A stretch of DNA of 43,804 nucleotides from JAWLHJ01 sp040904945 (GTDB lineage Bacteria; Gemmatimonadota; Gemmatimonadetes; Longimicrobiales; Gaopeijiaceae). Shown piece by piece: positions 33,823 through 41,347 of this stretch. The notes under the pieces are model-generated. The model made no database searches, was not told where the DNA came from, and saw only the letters and a program-made list of their open reading frames with translations. The stretch covers positions 1-43,804 of the forward strand of contig JBBDSM010000061.1 of NCBI GenBank assembly GCA_040904945.1. The letters run 5' to 3'. Both the position numbers and the translations under genes were made by a program. Position 1 is the first letter of the stretch. Every line of letters starts with the position of its first letter.

Positions 33823-34230
33823 TCACTCCGACCCCTCCGGTTGTTCGCGCGTCGCGTGGATGATCGCCTCCATATGGGCCAGATACGCCTCGAGTTCGCG
33901 CCGGCCCACCGCAGTGAGCCGGTACTCCGTCCGGGGCGTACGGCCGTCGAACGTCTTCTTGCAAAGCACGTACCCGGCGTCCTCGAGGCGGCGGGCATGG
34001 GCGCTGAGATTTCCGTCGGTCGTTCCGAGAAGCGCCCTCAGGTCGGTGAACGTGAGCGACCCGTTCACCGCCAGTGCGCTGACGATCCCGAGCCGGACAC
34101 GTTCGTGAATGACCCGGTCGAGTTCCAGAGCTCCGCCTTCCGGATACCCTTCGACTGGCGAAAGCCCGGTCTGGTCTTCCCCGCCCTCGCGGGCGCGCCG
34201 CGCAGACGCTGCGCCACGTTCAGCCGCCAT
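33823..34230 (-). CDS. Winged-helix transcriptional regulator (HTH_34-like)
   Basis: 135 residues. The core LDRVIHERVRLGIVSALAVNGSLTFTDLRALLGTTDGNLSAHARRLEDAGYVLCKKTFDGRTPRTEYRLTAVGRRELEAYLAHMEAI is a one-domain winged helix of the group related to MarR/ArsR. About 35 polar residues precede it; a later start is possible. The ATG at 34230 overlaps the end of the membrane-protein gene by 11 bases, so the two are one operon. The palindrome at 34878-34892, upstream of that operon, is a likely binding site for this regulator (inference). Confidence 0.85.
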   Translation of the reverse strand: MAAERGAASARRAREGGEDQTGLSPVEGYPEGGALELDRVIHERVRLGIVSALAVNGSLTFTDLRALLGTTDGNLSAHARRLEDAGYVLCKKTFDGRTPRTEYRLTAVGRRELEAYLAHMEAIIHATREQPEGSE

Positions 34231-34837
34231 GTCGCCTCCAAATCACGAAGCCGAACCCGAGGTGCAGACCGCCGAAGCCAGCGGCCATGAAGGCGTCGCC
34301 CCAACTCGGGGGCGCCAACAGGGCGGCCATCCCCACCGTCATGAACAAGACGCCCATGAGCGGAACCGGGCGCACCGAATGTGAGCCCGCCGCGACCACG
34401 GCCGCGCCGTAGAGCATGAGCCAGCTCCCGGGCAGCAGGCTCGTCGCGCCCAGCTCCAGACAGGCGAGGGTCAACGCCGCACCGACGACGAGTGGCGGCA
34501 CCACGTTCCACGCGAACTTCCGGCCGGGTCCGGTCAGTAGGGGTATTCCCTCGGCTCTGGACTTTCGCGCCATCAAGAAACTCGCGGCTGCGAAGGAGAG
34601 CCCCGCCGCGCCCAGCCAAGCCCCGAGCCAGGCCCACAGATCCGTCGCACCCCAGGCGAGGATCGCCGCGGCGAGCGCGATCACGCCCATGGCGATCACG
34701 CCGAGCCCGGACACGTGGGTGAACGACCCCGACCGCTCCATCGTCTCGCGGATGTAGCGGAGGTCGTCCATCGCGCGGTCGTGCAGCGCCAGGGGCGGTT
34801 TCTGGGTCCGTCTGAGCTTGCGGGCTGGGAGATTCAT
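34220..34837 (-). CDS. Multi-pass membrane protein, regulator partner
   Basis: 205 residues with roughly six hydrophobic segments: VSGLGVIAMGVIALAAAILAW, LWAWLGAWLGAAGLSFAAASFLM, VVPPLVVGAALTLACLEL, LLPGSWLMLYGAAVVAAGS, PLMGVLFMTVGMAALLA and FMAAGFGGLHLGFGFVIW. No catalytic motif is visible. A start at ATG 34771 (MDDLRYIRETMERSG) is an alternative to 34837. No clear ribosome binding site precedes either. It lies ahead of the winged-helix gene, an arrangement in which regulator and membrane protein often act together. The function is unknown. Confidence 0.78.
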   Translation of the reverse strand: MNLPARKLRRTQKPPLALHDRAMDDLRYIRETMERSGSFTHVSGLGVIAMGVIALAAAILAWGATDLWAWLGAWLGAAGLSFAAASFLMARKSRAEGIPLLTGPGRKFAWNVVPPLVVGAALTLACLELGATSLLPGSWLMLYGAAVVAAGSHSVRPVPLMGVLFMTVGMAALLAPPSWGDAFMAAGFGGLHLGFGFVIWRRHGG

Positions 34838-34845
34838 GATGAGTC

Positions 34846-34874
34846 AGAATCGAGATGCCGTACGGCGACGTCAA
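34846..34874 (-). promoter_or_regulatory. Candidate promoter of the membrane protein/regulator operon
   Basis: On the minus strand TTGACG (34874-34869), a 17-base spacer and GATTCT (34851-34846). It sits just downstream of the palindrome at 34878-34892. If used, the transcript would begin very near the ATG at 34837, so that start would be almost leaderless, or translation begins at 34771. Confidence 0.4.
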
Positions 34875-34877
34875 GCA

Positions 34878-34892
34878 CTTTGTACTACAAAG
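34878..34892. promoter_or_regulatory. Palindromic candidate operator CTTTGTA-C-TACAAAG
   Basis: A perfect 7-1-7 palindrome, AT-rich in a GC-rich context. It lies between the DAG-kinase-like stop and the membrane protein/regulator operon, next to a promoter-like TTGACG. Dimeric winged-helix proteins bind sites of this size, so autoregulation is the simplest reading. Confidence 0.6.
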
Positions 34893-34910
34893 CGCCTCCG
34901 CCGAGGGTCC

Positions 34911-35936
34911 TTAGCCAGCGCTGGCCGCCGCTGCGCCGGGGCGCGGGTCCCCTGGGGCGATCACGGACAACGCCCCTGGAAGGACGCTCACCTCGAGCGT
35001 CCGCTCCGCCGCAACGCGCACTTCTCCGTCCATTTCGAAACGCGGGGGCGAGGGGAACGTCACGGAGAAGGCGCGGTCGTCGAGGACCTCGACGCGGTCC
35101 GAGGCCACGTGCCGACCTTTCTCCGCCGCGTTGAAGAGCCCAAGGCGCTGGAGTGGCTTCGCGTCCAGGATCCGGCACGCGTGCAGCCGGCCGTCGTCCA
35201 CCGAAGCGCCGGGCGCGATCGGGAAGCCGCCGCCGAAGTAGCACCCGTTCGAGATGGTCAGCATGAGGTACCGGCCGTCCCGCTCGCGGCCGTCGGCGGC
35301 CCGGAGAACGATGTCCGCACCCGGGAACCGGAAGAGCTGGCCGAGCGCGCTGACCTTGTAGAGGAGCTCGCCCTTCAGGAACCGCGCGCGCGCCGCGGCG
35401 TCGATCACCGCGATGTCGAACCCGAACCCGACGAGGTTCAGGAAGTGACGCGCCTCGTATCGGTCGGGGTGGTGCTCGGGCGCGCTCGGGGTTTCGAGCC
35501 GACCCACGTCCACCAGCCGCCGCTCACCCCTGGCCAGAACGGCCACGGCCTCGGCCGCGCCGTCCGGTCGGAACCCCAGGTTCCGTCCGAAGTCGTTTCC
35601 GGTCCCGTTCGGGAGCAGCCCCAGCGACACATCGGATCGGCCGCTCGCCACGAGTCGGTCCGCGACGTTGCTCCACGTTCCGTCACCACCGACCGCCACG
35701 ACCACGTCGTATCCCTCGGCGGCCGCCCGCTCGGCGAGGTCGCGTTCCTCACCGGCCCGGGTCGTTTCCGCGAAGGTGATGTCCGGAATGGCCTCTTCGA
35801 GGAGGCGACGGTACGTCGCGATCCGCCGGCGACCCCGGCCCCTTCCCGAGGCCGGGTTGAAGATCGCGAAGTGGCGGCCCGCCCCCGTCAGATCGACTCC
35901 AGCTCTTCGAAGGTCTGCAGGCCTTCTCTGTACCAC
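34911..35936 (-). CDS. Diacylglycerol/lipid kinase family protein (YegS/DgkB-like)
   Basis: About 341 residues. The kinase motif VVVAVGGDGTWSNVADRLV (GGDGT 83-87), LGLLPNGTGNDFGRNLGF and a C-terminal beta-sandwich with YLMLTISNGCYFGGGFPIAPGASVDDG and FEMDGEV are family features. It phosphorylates diacylglycerol or a similar lipid with ATP, returning it to phosphatidic acid. The start is uncertain: the GTG at 35936 overlaps the upstream gene by 49 bases with a purine run too close to it, and the conserved part only begins near RHFAIFNPASG. The neighbourhood is lipid-related. Confidence 0.88.
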   Translation of the reverse strand: MVQRRPADLRRAGVDLTGAGRHFAIFNPASGRGRGRRRIATYRRLLEEAIPDITFAETTRAGEERDLAERAAAEGYDVVVAVGGDGTWSNVADRLVASGRSDVSLGLLPNGTGNDFGRNLGFRPDGAAEAVAVLARGERRLVDVGRLETPSAPEHHPDRYEARHFLNLVGFGFDIAVIDAAARARFLKGELLYKVSALGQLFRFPGADIVLRAADGRERDGRYLMLTISNGCYFGGGFPIAPGASVDDGRLHACRILDAKPLQRLGLFNAAEKGRHVASDRVEVLDDRAFSVTFPSPPRFEMDGEVRVAAERTLEVSVLPGALSVIAPGDPRPGAAAASAG

Positions 35937-36592
35937 TCCTCCCGGAACGGGAACGTCTCGATCTCGTCCGGGTCGAGCCCACCCAGGAACGGATGGTCGT
36001 ACAGCGTGATCTCACCGCGCTCCTCTTCGTGCTCGGAGTGCGGGGCCTCCATGTAGATGTTCACCTTGTACTTATCGTCGTCTCCAACGGTGAACACGTT
36101 GTAGAGATTCTTCGCCGGAGCCGTCTCGAACTGCGTGACCACGAGGTCGAGCACCGGGTCTTCGCCGTCCAGCACGTGGACGGTCATGGTGCCATCGGAC
36201 TCCTCGAAGCGGATGTCCATATCCTTCATGATATGCGGCAGGTGCCACTTCTTGATCGCGTGCTCGCGCGAAGCTTCGGTCGACGTCGCGACCATGAAGG
36301 GATACATGGCGGCCTTCGGCAACGGCTTCCCCGGTTCGACGAGCGGTGGCACGATGACGGCCAGCACGACCTCGTCGTACTCACCCACCTCGCTCTCCGT
36401 GAAGTGGAACGCCGTGATGGCGAAGATGCTGCGCTCGTGCTGCTTCTCGAGCGGCTCCAGGTGAGACGGGAGCACTTTGCGCGCCTCCGACGTGGACATC
36501 TCAAAGTAGGCGCCGACACAGTTGTCGAACCCGTAATAGGTATAGTGGATGTCGCTCATGTCTCTCTTCGTCTTGATGATAATCGTCGACAC
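35888..36592 (-). CDS. Acetoacetate decarboxylase-like superfamily protein
   Basis: 234 residues (or 223 from the internal ATG at 36559). STSEARKVLPSHLEPL matches the ADC pattern DxxALRKVVPEPLE, GEYDEVVLAVIVPPL the central strand region, and SREHAIKKWHLPHI (K114, K115) the active-site segment GREL..PKKLGYP, so the Schiff-base lysine pair looks conserved. The similarity is by eye and moderate. Substrates of non-canonical ADC-like proteins vary widely. It is divergent from plsC across 75 bases and overlaps the lipid kinase gene. Confidence 0.65.
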   Translation of the reverse strand: MSTIIIKTKRDMSDIHYTYYGFDNCVGAYFEMSTSEARKVLPSHLEPLEKQHERSIFAITAFHFTESEVGEYDEVVLAVIVPPLVEPGKPLPKAAMYPFMVATSTEASREHAIKKWHLPHIMKDMDIRFEESDGTMTVHVLDGEDPVLDLVVTQFETAPAKNLYNVFTVGDDDKYKVNIYMEAPHSEHEEERGEITLYDHPFLGGLDPDEIETFPFREEWYREGLQTFEELESI

Positions 36593-36667
36593 GGGTTAGC
36601 GTTGGGCCGTTCACTCTGCACTCGACGGCTCCCCCGTCGACACCCCGGTCCGCGGGAGGCGTTCCCG

Positions 36668-37441
36668 GTGAAGCTCCGAGGATACGTGGCTCTGGCGATC
36701 GTCTGCCTCGGGCTGCTCCTCTCCGATATCGTACAGCGCTTCGTGATCACGCCGTGGGTGAAGCTCCGCCCGTCTCGGCGCGTTCCGGTCCTGACTTCGT
36801 GGATCAACTTCATGGCTCGGCTCGTCACGCGACCGTTCGTCCGTGTCGGAGCCGCGCACATCCCGGTGCCCGGGCGCGTGGTCCCCGCCGAGCCGGGCGT
36901 GCTCATCGTCATGAATCACCAGTCCCTGTTCGACATTCCCCTCGTCGTGCAGGTGGTCGACGGCGGCTATCCCAGAATCGTGACCCGCAAGCGCTATGGC
37001 CGTTGGATCCCGGTAATTTCGCAGATGACGAGGCTCTATCAATACCCGTTGGTGGACCCCTCGGCAAACCCCGCGACCATGAGGCAGACCTATCGGGAGC
37101 TCCGCGACATGGCCCGCAGCGCTGAGCAGCCCGTGGCCATCTTTCCAGAAGGATCACGCTCCCGCGACGGCTCGCTGGGTCGCTTCCGCACCAAAGGCCT
37201 GGCGCTGCTGCTCCGTGCCCGGCCATGGAAGGTCTACGTGATCGTGGGCGACGGCTTCTGGAAGCACGCGCGTTTCTGGGACTTCCTGAAAGGGATCTCT
37301 GGGATCCGCGGCAGCATCGCCCTCGCCGGGGTGCTCGAGTGGGACGACCCCAAGGCCGATCCGGAGCCGTTCATCGCTGAGGTGCGACGGCTCATGGAGT
37401 CCGAGCTCGAGCGGCTGCGGTCCGAGCCGTGGGCGGCGTGA
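36668..37441 (+). CDS. plsC: 1-acyl-sn-glycerol-3-phosphate acyltransferase (PlsC-like)
   Basis: 257 residues from GTG 36668, with GGGAGG eight bases before; the long open frame upstream is antisense to the neighbouring gene. A membrane helix lies near residues 6-24 (YVALAIVCLGLLLSDIVQRF). The acyltransferase boxes are NHQSLFD (H84, D89) and FPEGSRSRDG (159-168). It makes phosphatidic acid from lysophosphatidic acid at the inner membrane. It may have specialised acceptor use; the paralogue class is not certain. Its TGA overlaps the next gene's GTG (GTGA). Confidence 0.87.
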   Translation: MKLRGYVALAIVCLGLLLSDIVQRFVITPWVKLRPSRRVPVLTSWINFMARLVTRPFVRVGAAHIPVPGRVVPAEPGVLIVMNHQSLFDIPLVVQVVDGGYPRIVTRKRYGRWIPVISQMTRLYQYPLVDPSANPATMRQTYRELRDMARSAEQPVAIFPEGSRSRDGSLGRFRTKGLALLLRARPWKVYVIVGDGFWKHARFWDFLKGISGIRGSIALAGVLEWDDPKADPEPFIAEVRRLMESELERLRSEPWAA

Positions 37442-38424
37442 GACAGCTCGTGCCGAACGGAGTCGACCACCAGGAGCGGGACGGTGCCTCCCCTGCGAAG
37501 GAGCTCGCCGCACGGCTGGTGGGGGCAGGGGACGGCGCGGTTCGGGCGGTTCTACTCTACGGCTCGCATCTGCTCCGTCCGAGCTCGGACGCGCCGGACC
37601 GCCACAGCGCCATCGACCTCGTGGTGCTCGTCGATGACTACCGGACGTTCTACCACGCGCTGCAGTCGGCCGGCGAGCTTCCTCGGCCCACGTGGCTCAT
37701 GACCGCGCTCGCCAACGTGCTCCCGCCGAACGTCATCGCGTTCGCTCCGGACGGGGGCCGCTCGTTCATCGCGAAGTGCCTGGTGGTGAGCACCGAGCAC
37801 TTCGAGCGCGCGCTCGGGCCGGATCCGAAGGACCATTTTCTGCTGGGCCGCATGGTCCAGAAGGTGGGCCTGGTCTGGTCGCGGGACGCTCAAAGCGCCT
37901 CCTGGGTCGGCGCCCAGCTCCGGACCGCGTACGATCACGTCCTCGACTGGATGGCGCCCTACCTGGACGACCCGTTCGATGCCGAGGAGCTCGGCCGGCG
38001 GCTGCTCGAGGTCTGTTATCAGGGTGAGCTTCGGCCCGAGTCCAGCAGCCGCGCCGATCAGATCTTCCGGGCACAGTCCGACCATTTCGCGCGAGTGTTC
38101 CGGCCCGTGCTGGAGAGGGGCGTGGCCGGGCACCTGCTCGAGTCGCGGCTCGACGGTTATCACTTCGTCGAAGAGCCCTCGGCGAGCGAGGCGAGGCGCT
38201 GGCGCTGGCACTTCCGCGTCTCGAAGGCGCGGGCAACCGCCCGCTGGCTGAAGCACACGCTCACCTTCGCCAACTGGCTTCCTTATGTCGTGCGTAAGGT
38301 CGAGCGCCACACCGGCCGCGAGATCCACTTGACCACGCTCGAACGGAAGCTCCCCCTCATTTTCCTCTGGCCGCGTGCGGTACATGTGCTCCTCACGCGA
38401 CCCAGCGGCGAGGAGCAGGACTAG
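37438..38424 (+). CDS. Tam41-like nucleotidyltransferase-fold protein (possible CTP:phosphatidate cytidylyltransferase)
   Basis: 328 residues. The GTG at 37438 overlaps the plsC stop (GTGA), the sign of coupled translation; a GTG at 37429 is also in frame. The N-terminal motif LLYGSHLL, then AIDLVVLVDDYRTFYHAL (D60, D66, D67), is the GS...DxD pattern of the nucleotidyltransferase fold. Further on, FIAKCLVVSTEHFERAL and LLGRMVQKVGLVW align by eye with the KYGVVS and AGRLxKP segments of mitochondrial Tam41. The C-terminus is basic with an amphipathic LKHTLTFANWLPYVVRKVE. Placement between a PA-making and a CDP-DAG-using enzyme supports CDP-DAG synthesis. Fold: likely; reaction: inference. Confidence 0.62.
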   Translation: MRQLVPNGVDHQERDGASPAKELAARLVGAGDGAVRAVLLYGSHLLRPSSDAPDRHSAIDLVVLVDDYRTFYHALQSAGELPRPTWLMTALANVLPPNVIAFAPDGGRSFIAKCLVVSTEHFERALGPDPKDHFLLGRMVQKVGLVWSRDAQSASWVGAQLRTAYDHVLDWMAPYLDDPFDAEELGRRLLEVCYQGELRPESSSRADQIFRAQSDHFARVFRPVLERGVAGHLLESRLDGYHFVEEPSASEARRWRWHFRVSKARATARWLKHTLTFANWLPYVVRKVERHTGREIHLTTLERKLPLIFLWPRAVHVLLTRPSGEEQD

Positions 38425-39155
38425 TGCGCACCGACCTCTTCGTGCTCCTCGGGCTGCTGGGCTTCTCGCTGCTCACCATGCCGCTCTACGCGCTGGGCGC
38501 CGCCCGCCGCGGCCGCGACCCCCACGAGATCGCCGACCGCGGGAGCTTCGTGCTCGGCGGCTTCGTGCGGAACTGGTTCTACTGGTTCGTCGGCCCGGTC
38601 GAACGGACCGCGTTGGCGCTCCGCCTCTCTCCCACGGCGTTCAACCTGCTGGGCGTCGGGTTCGGCGTGCTCGCCGGGGTGCTCTTCGCGCTCGGGTGGC
38701 CGAACCCGGCCGGGTGGGCGGTCCTGCTCGGCGGCGCCATGGACGTACTCGACGGGCGGATCGCCCGCGCTCGCGGCCTGGCCGATGACCGGGGCGCGTT
38801 CCTGGACTCGACGCTCGACCGGTTCGCCGAGGTGGGCGCGCTGGTGGGGCTTGCCGTTCTGTTCCGGGGCGATGCCTGGGCGGTCGCGGCCGTCGGCGCC
38901 GCGCTGGGGGGCTCGCTGCTCGTAAGCTATGCGCGGGCTAGGGGCGAGAGTGTCGGGATCGTGTGCAAGGTCGGCGTCATGCAACGTGCCGAGCGACTCC
39001 TGCTCGTCGGCTTCGGCGGCATTCTCGATCCGTCTGTCTCGGCCGCCCTCGGCTGGGCGCCGGGGGTGCTCCTCCTCGGGCTGGTCGCGCTCGTCGCTAT
39101 CGGGACCCTCGCGACTGCGGTGTACCGCACCATGTGGATCGCGGCGCGGCTGTAG
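38424..39155 (+). CDS. CDP-alcohol phosphatidyltransferase family protein
   Basis: 243 residues from GTG 38424, sharing one base with the preceding stop (TAGTG). The signature D-x2-DG-x2-AR-x8-G-x3-D-x3-D is complete: D107, D110-G111, A114-R115, G124, D128, D132. About six membrane helices are visible. It joins a CDP-activated lipid to an alcohol, such as glycerol 3-phosphate, serine or inositol phosphate; which one cannot be told. Third gene of the coupled run plsC - Tam41-like - this gene; together they could go from lysophosphatidate to a phospholipid. The hairpin at 39182-39219 ends the operon. Confidence 0.9.
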   Translation: MRTDLFVLLGLLGFSLLTMPLYALGAARRGRDPHEIADRGSFVLGGFVRNWFYWFVGPVERTALALRLSPTAFNLLGVGFGVLAGVLFALGWPNPAGWAVLLGGAMDVLDGRIARARGLADDRGAFLDSTLDRFAEVGALVGLAVLFRGDAWAVAAVGAALGGSLLVSYARARGESVGIVCKVGVMQRAERLLLVGFGGILDPSVSAALGWAPGVLLLGLVALVAIGTLATAVYRTMWIAARL

Positions 39156-39181
39156 CGGAACGGCACTGGCGCACCGAAACA

Positions 39182-39219
39182 CGAAGCCCCCGCCCGGCGA
39201 ATCGCGGACGGGGGCTTCG
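39182..39219. terminator. Bidirectional hairpin terminator
   Basis: CGAAGCCCCCG (39182-39192) and CGGGGGCTTCG (39209-39219) form a perfect 11-bp stem with a 16-base loop. It lies between the convergent CDP-alcohol transferase gene and tRNA-Asn. Short T runs follow on the minus strand (TCGTGTTT). Confidence 0.7.
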
Positions 39220-39230
39220 GTCTGTTGGCA

Positions 39231-39303
39231 CTCCGGCGACAGGACTCGAACCTGTGACCCGCTGATTAACAGTCAGCTGCTCTACCAACTGAGCTACGCC
39301 GGA
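39231..39303 (-). tRNA. tRNA-Asn (anticodon GTT)
   Basis: 73 nucleotides on the minus strand. Acceptor TCCGGCG pairs with CGCCGGA, then discriminator G. D arm GCTC-AGTTGGTA-GAGC; anticodon arm GCTGA-CTGTTAA-TCAGC with anticodon GTT; T arm ACAGG-TTCGAGT-CCTGT. All stems pair. CCA is not encoded. Confidence 0.96.
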
Positions 39304-39374
39304 TCTGTGCGGAGGTCTCTTCCGCAGAGCACCAAATAAAGGGAGCCGAGAGGGGGGTGTCAACGAGGCGACGG

Positions 39375-39980
39375 TCACCCGACCTGTTCGCGCCCGGCGG
39401 CCGCGCGGTCCACGGCCCGAGCCAGGATGCTCCACACGGCAGGCCCGACGTCGTGTGCCACCGCCCAAAGCTCGTCGAAGCGACGAAGGGCGGCATGGGC
39501 TCCGTCGCCACCGTGGACCGACGCCAGCGCCGGGCCTCGGTGCGGGTACGGTCGTTCGAACCAGTGGAAGCCGGACAGCACCGCCCGCGGCTTGCCCGAC
39601 GACGAGAATACGGTGAAGTCCGGAGACCAGCCCCCCAGCGGAGCGGAGCGCACGTCGAGCCGACCCGACTCCATCATGTCGAGCAGCAACGACACGTTCG
39701 CGATCCGCCGAGGCTCCGCCCGCATCACCCGTGCCTCGCCGTCGAGGCGGAGCGCGCTCAGCTCGGCGACGAGGACCCTGAATGTCCGCAGCCCGGAGAG
39801 CTCCCGGGCGCCGAGGTCCACCGTCGTGAGCCGGACCCGCGTTACCGCGGTCGCCACCTCGTCGGACGCCGCGGCCAATCCGCCGAACACATCCCGGAAA
39901 TCCGGACGCCCATGCTCGTCGAGGAGAGCGCCGGGAGAGGGGACGACGCCCGGAGGAAGCCCGGACGGAAGTTCGTGCAT
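39375..39980 (-). CDS. Conserved-looking protein of unknown function
   Basis: 201 residues from ATG 39980, with GGAGG seven bases before it. No signal peptide or membrane helix. The middle (VSLLLDMMESGRLDVRSAPLGGWSPDFTVFSSSGKPRAVLSGFHWFERPYPHRGPALASVHGG) has the alternating strand/helix look of a single PLD-like or MIT-domain C-terminal-type fold without an HKD motif, so catalysis is doubtful. I do not recognise a named family. It stands alone between tRNA-Asn and the divergent gene at 40362. Confidence 0.65.
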   Translation of the reverse strand: MHELPSGLPPGVVPSPGALLDEHGRPDFRDVFGGLAAASDEVATAVTRVRLTTVDLGARELSGLRTFRVLVAELSALRLDGEARVMRAEPRRIANVSLLLDMMESGRLDVRSAPLGGWSPDFTVFSSSGKPRAVLSGFHWFERPYPHRGPALASVHGGDGAHAALRRFDELWAVAHDVGPAVWSILARAVDRAAAGREQVG

Positions 39981-40361
39981 CGGAGCACCTCCCTGGTGTA
40001 GATTTGATCATGACGCATGATGGCGCTCGGGCCGGGACGGAGGGATGGCACCCGGGGACGGATGTGCCACAACGAGCAGCTGACTCCCACGTCCGCCCAC
40101 AACGGCGAATACGCAGCGCACAGCCCCCCCGATTTTTCACATAAACGAACGCCCTCGACTCGCACCGCCCGACCTCGTGACGGGATCGACATATTCGTTT
40201 ACCCGCTTGAATCTTGACTTCCCCAGGACCCGCGCGTATCTCTATCGCGATTCGTGTAAACATCTGAAGTCGCGATTTTCCCTCGCCATCGCCGCCCACC
40301 TCGCTCGCGAGCATCGACGGAGTGGGTTCGTTCGGGGCCCCCGGGCTCCTCTGGAGAGTTA
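39981..40361. other. 381-base intergenic region with TTCGTTTA-type repeats
   Basis: Divergent control region. It holds TAAACGAA (40142-40149), its exact inverted copy TTCGTTTA (40194-40201) and a near copy TTCGTGTA (40251-40258), all in AT-richer patches. The candidate promoter at 40214-40242 lies between the last two. No gene is visible. Confidence 0.45.
40214..40242 (+). promoter_or_regulatory. Candidate promoter for the 40362 gene
   Basis: TTGACT (40214-40219), a 17-base spacer and TATCTC (40237-40242). The -35 is good and the -10 is weak; the leader would be about 115 bases. Confidence 0.4.
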
Positions 40362-41087
40362 GTGACCGTTCGCCCCGAAGAACGCGGCCGTTGGACGATC
40401 CAGGACGCCGAGCGCCTTCTCATGTCGCTCAATGGCGTCCTCTCGGCGCGTGTGGTGGCTCGGCCTGGCGGGGCGATTGATGAGATCCATCTACTGACCA
40501 CGGACGACATCAAGCCGAAGCAGACGGTGCGCAACGTAGAATCGGCGCTTTTGTCGTACTTCGACCTATCGGTCGATCACCGGAAGATCTCGGTCGCACA
40601 GACCGACCGCCGTCCTCTAGTGGCGCCGGCTGACGAGCAGCCGCTCCAGATCGGCCAGCCCTCCGAGGCTGCCCGGTCCGAGGGACGCCTGCTCTTCGTT
40701 GCACACCGCATCGAATCGGAGCGCGCGAACCAGATTCGGCACAAGGTCGACATCGAGTGGAACGAAGAGCTTTTCACCGGCGAGGCCGTCGGGGCCGACG
40801 TCCCCAAGGCCAAGCTCGAAGCGGTGAGCGCCGCGACTCTCCAGGCCCTCGAACTCGCCGCGCAGTCGCGCATCGAGGACGAGCGCCGGAGCATCACGCT
40901 CGCGTTGGACGGGACCAAGCTCGTCGACGCTTTCGACCGCACCTTCGTGCTCGTCGCCGTGCACGCGATCAACGGAAGACACATCACCGCCCTATCGGGC
41001 GCGACCCCGGTGACAGGCTCACCCGATCGCGCCGCGATCATGGCCACGCTACAAGCCACGGACCGCTGGGTTCGTGGACAGTTCTAG
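40362..41087 (+). CDS. Protein of unknown function upstream of HD-GYP gene
   Basis: 241 residues from GTG 40362; GGAG lies five bases before. Two parts: residues 1-80 with an ACT/asymptote-like alternation (IQDAERLLMSLNGVLSARVVARPGGAIDEIHLLTTDDIKPKQTVRNVESALLSYFDLSVDHRKISVAQ), and residues 105-241, which look like an alpha/beta repeat unit (VDIEWNEELFTGEAVGADVPKAKLEAVSAATLQALELAA then DAFDRTFVLVAVHAINGRHITALSGATPVTGSPDRAAIMATLQATDRWV). No membrane helix. It may be a cytosolic sensor or regulator of the downstream microprotein and HD-GYP genes; that is inference from gene order. Confidence 0.7.
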   Translation: MTVRPEERGRWTIQDAERLLMSLNGVLSARVVARPGGAIDEIHLLTTDDIKPKQTVRNVESALLSYFDLSVDHRKISVAQTDRRPLVAPADEQPLQIGQPSEAARSEGRLLFVAHRIESERANQIRHKVDIEWNEELFTGEAVGADVPKAKLEAVSAATLQALELAAQSRIEDERRSITLALDGTKLVDAFDRTFVLVAVHAINGRHITALSGATPVTGSPDRAAIMATLQATDRWVRGQF

Positions 41088-41247
41088 TCCGGGGCGTGAT
41101 TCGCCCCAGCACGTGACTCGAGATACGGAGAGAAACGAACCCCCTCGGTCTGCCTAAGAGCGGAGGCGAGCGGTAGAGCGAAGCGCATGCGGTACTCCAC
41201 AGCGGGTATTTGGGAGACCGACACCACCATAAAGGAGGTGAGCGCAA

Positions 41248-41322
41248 ATGTTCGTGTCTCTACTGATGGGCGCCGTAGACGCGGTCTTCGCGATCTTCGA
41301 TCGCGGCATCGTTAACTGGTAG
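41248..41322 (+). CDS. 24-residue hydrophobic microprotein
   Basis: ATG at 41248 with AAGGAGGTGA (41232-41241), a ten-base match to the 16S anti-Shine-Dalgarno, nine bases from GGAGG to the start. That is the best ribosome binding site in the window. The peptide starts MFVSLLMGAVDAVFAIF and ends in Trp: mostly hydrophobic with Asp11, Asp18, Arg19 and Asn23, so it could form one short membrane or amphipathic helix. It has no cleavable signal and no cysteine. It ends 25 bases before the HD-GYP gene, in the same direction. It may be a small membrane regulator, a secreted peptide, or a leader peptide controlling the next gene. Confidence 0.6.
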   Translation: MFVSLLMGAVDAVFAIFDRGIVNW

Positions 41323-41347
41323 GCGGCCGAGGGGGGTCGCTCTCACA

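Noticed and set aside
39097..40314. Long minus-strand open frame with GVAQLVEQLTVNQRVTGSSPVAG
   Set aside because: That phrase is the well-known translation of a tRNA gene; the frame crosses tRNA-Asn and a gene on the same strand in another frame.
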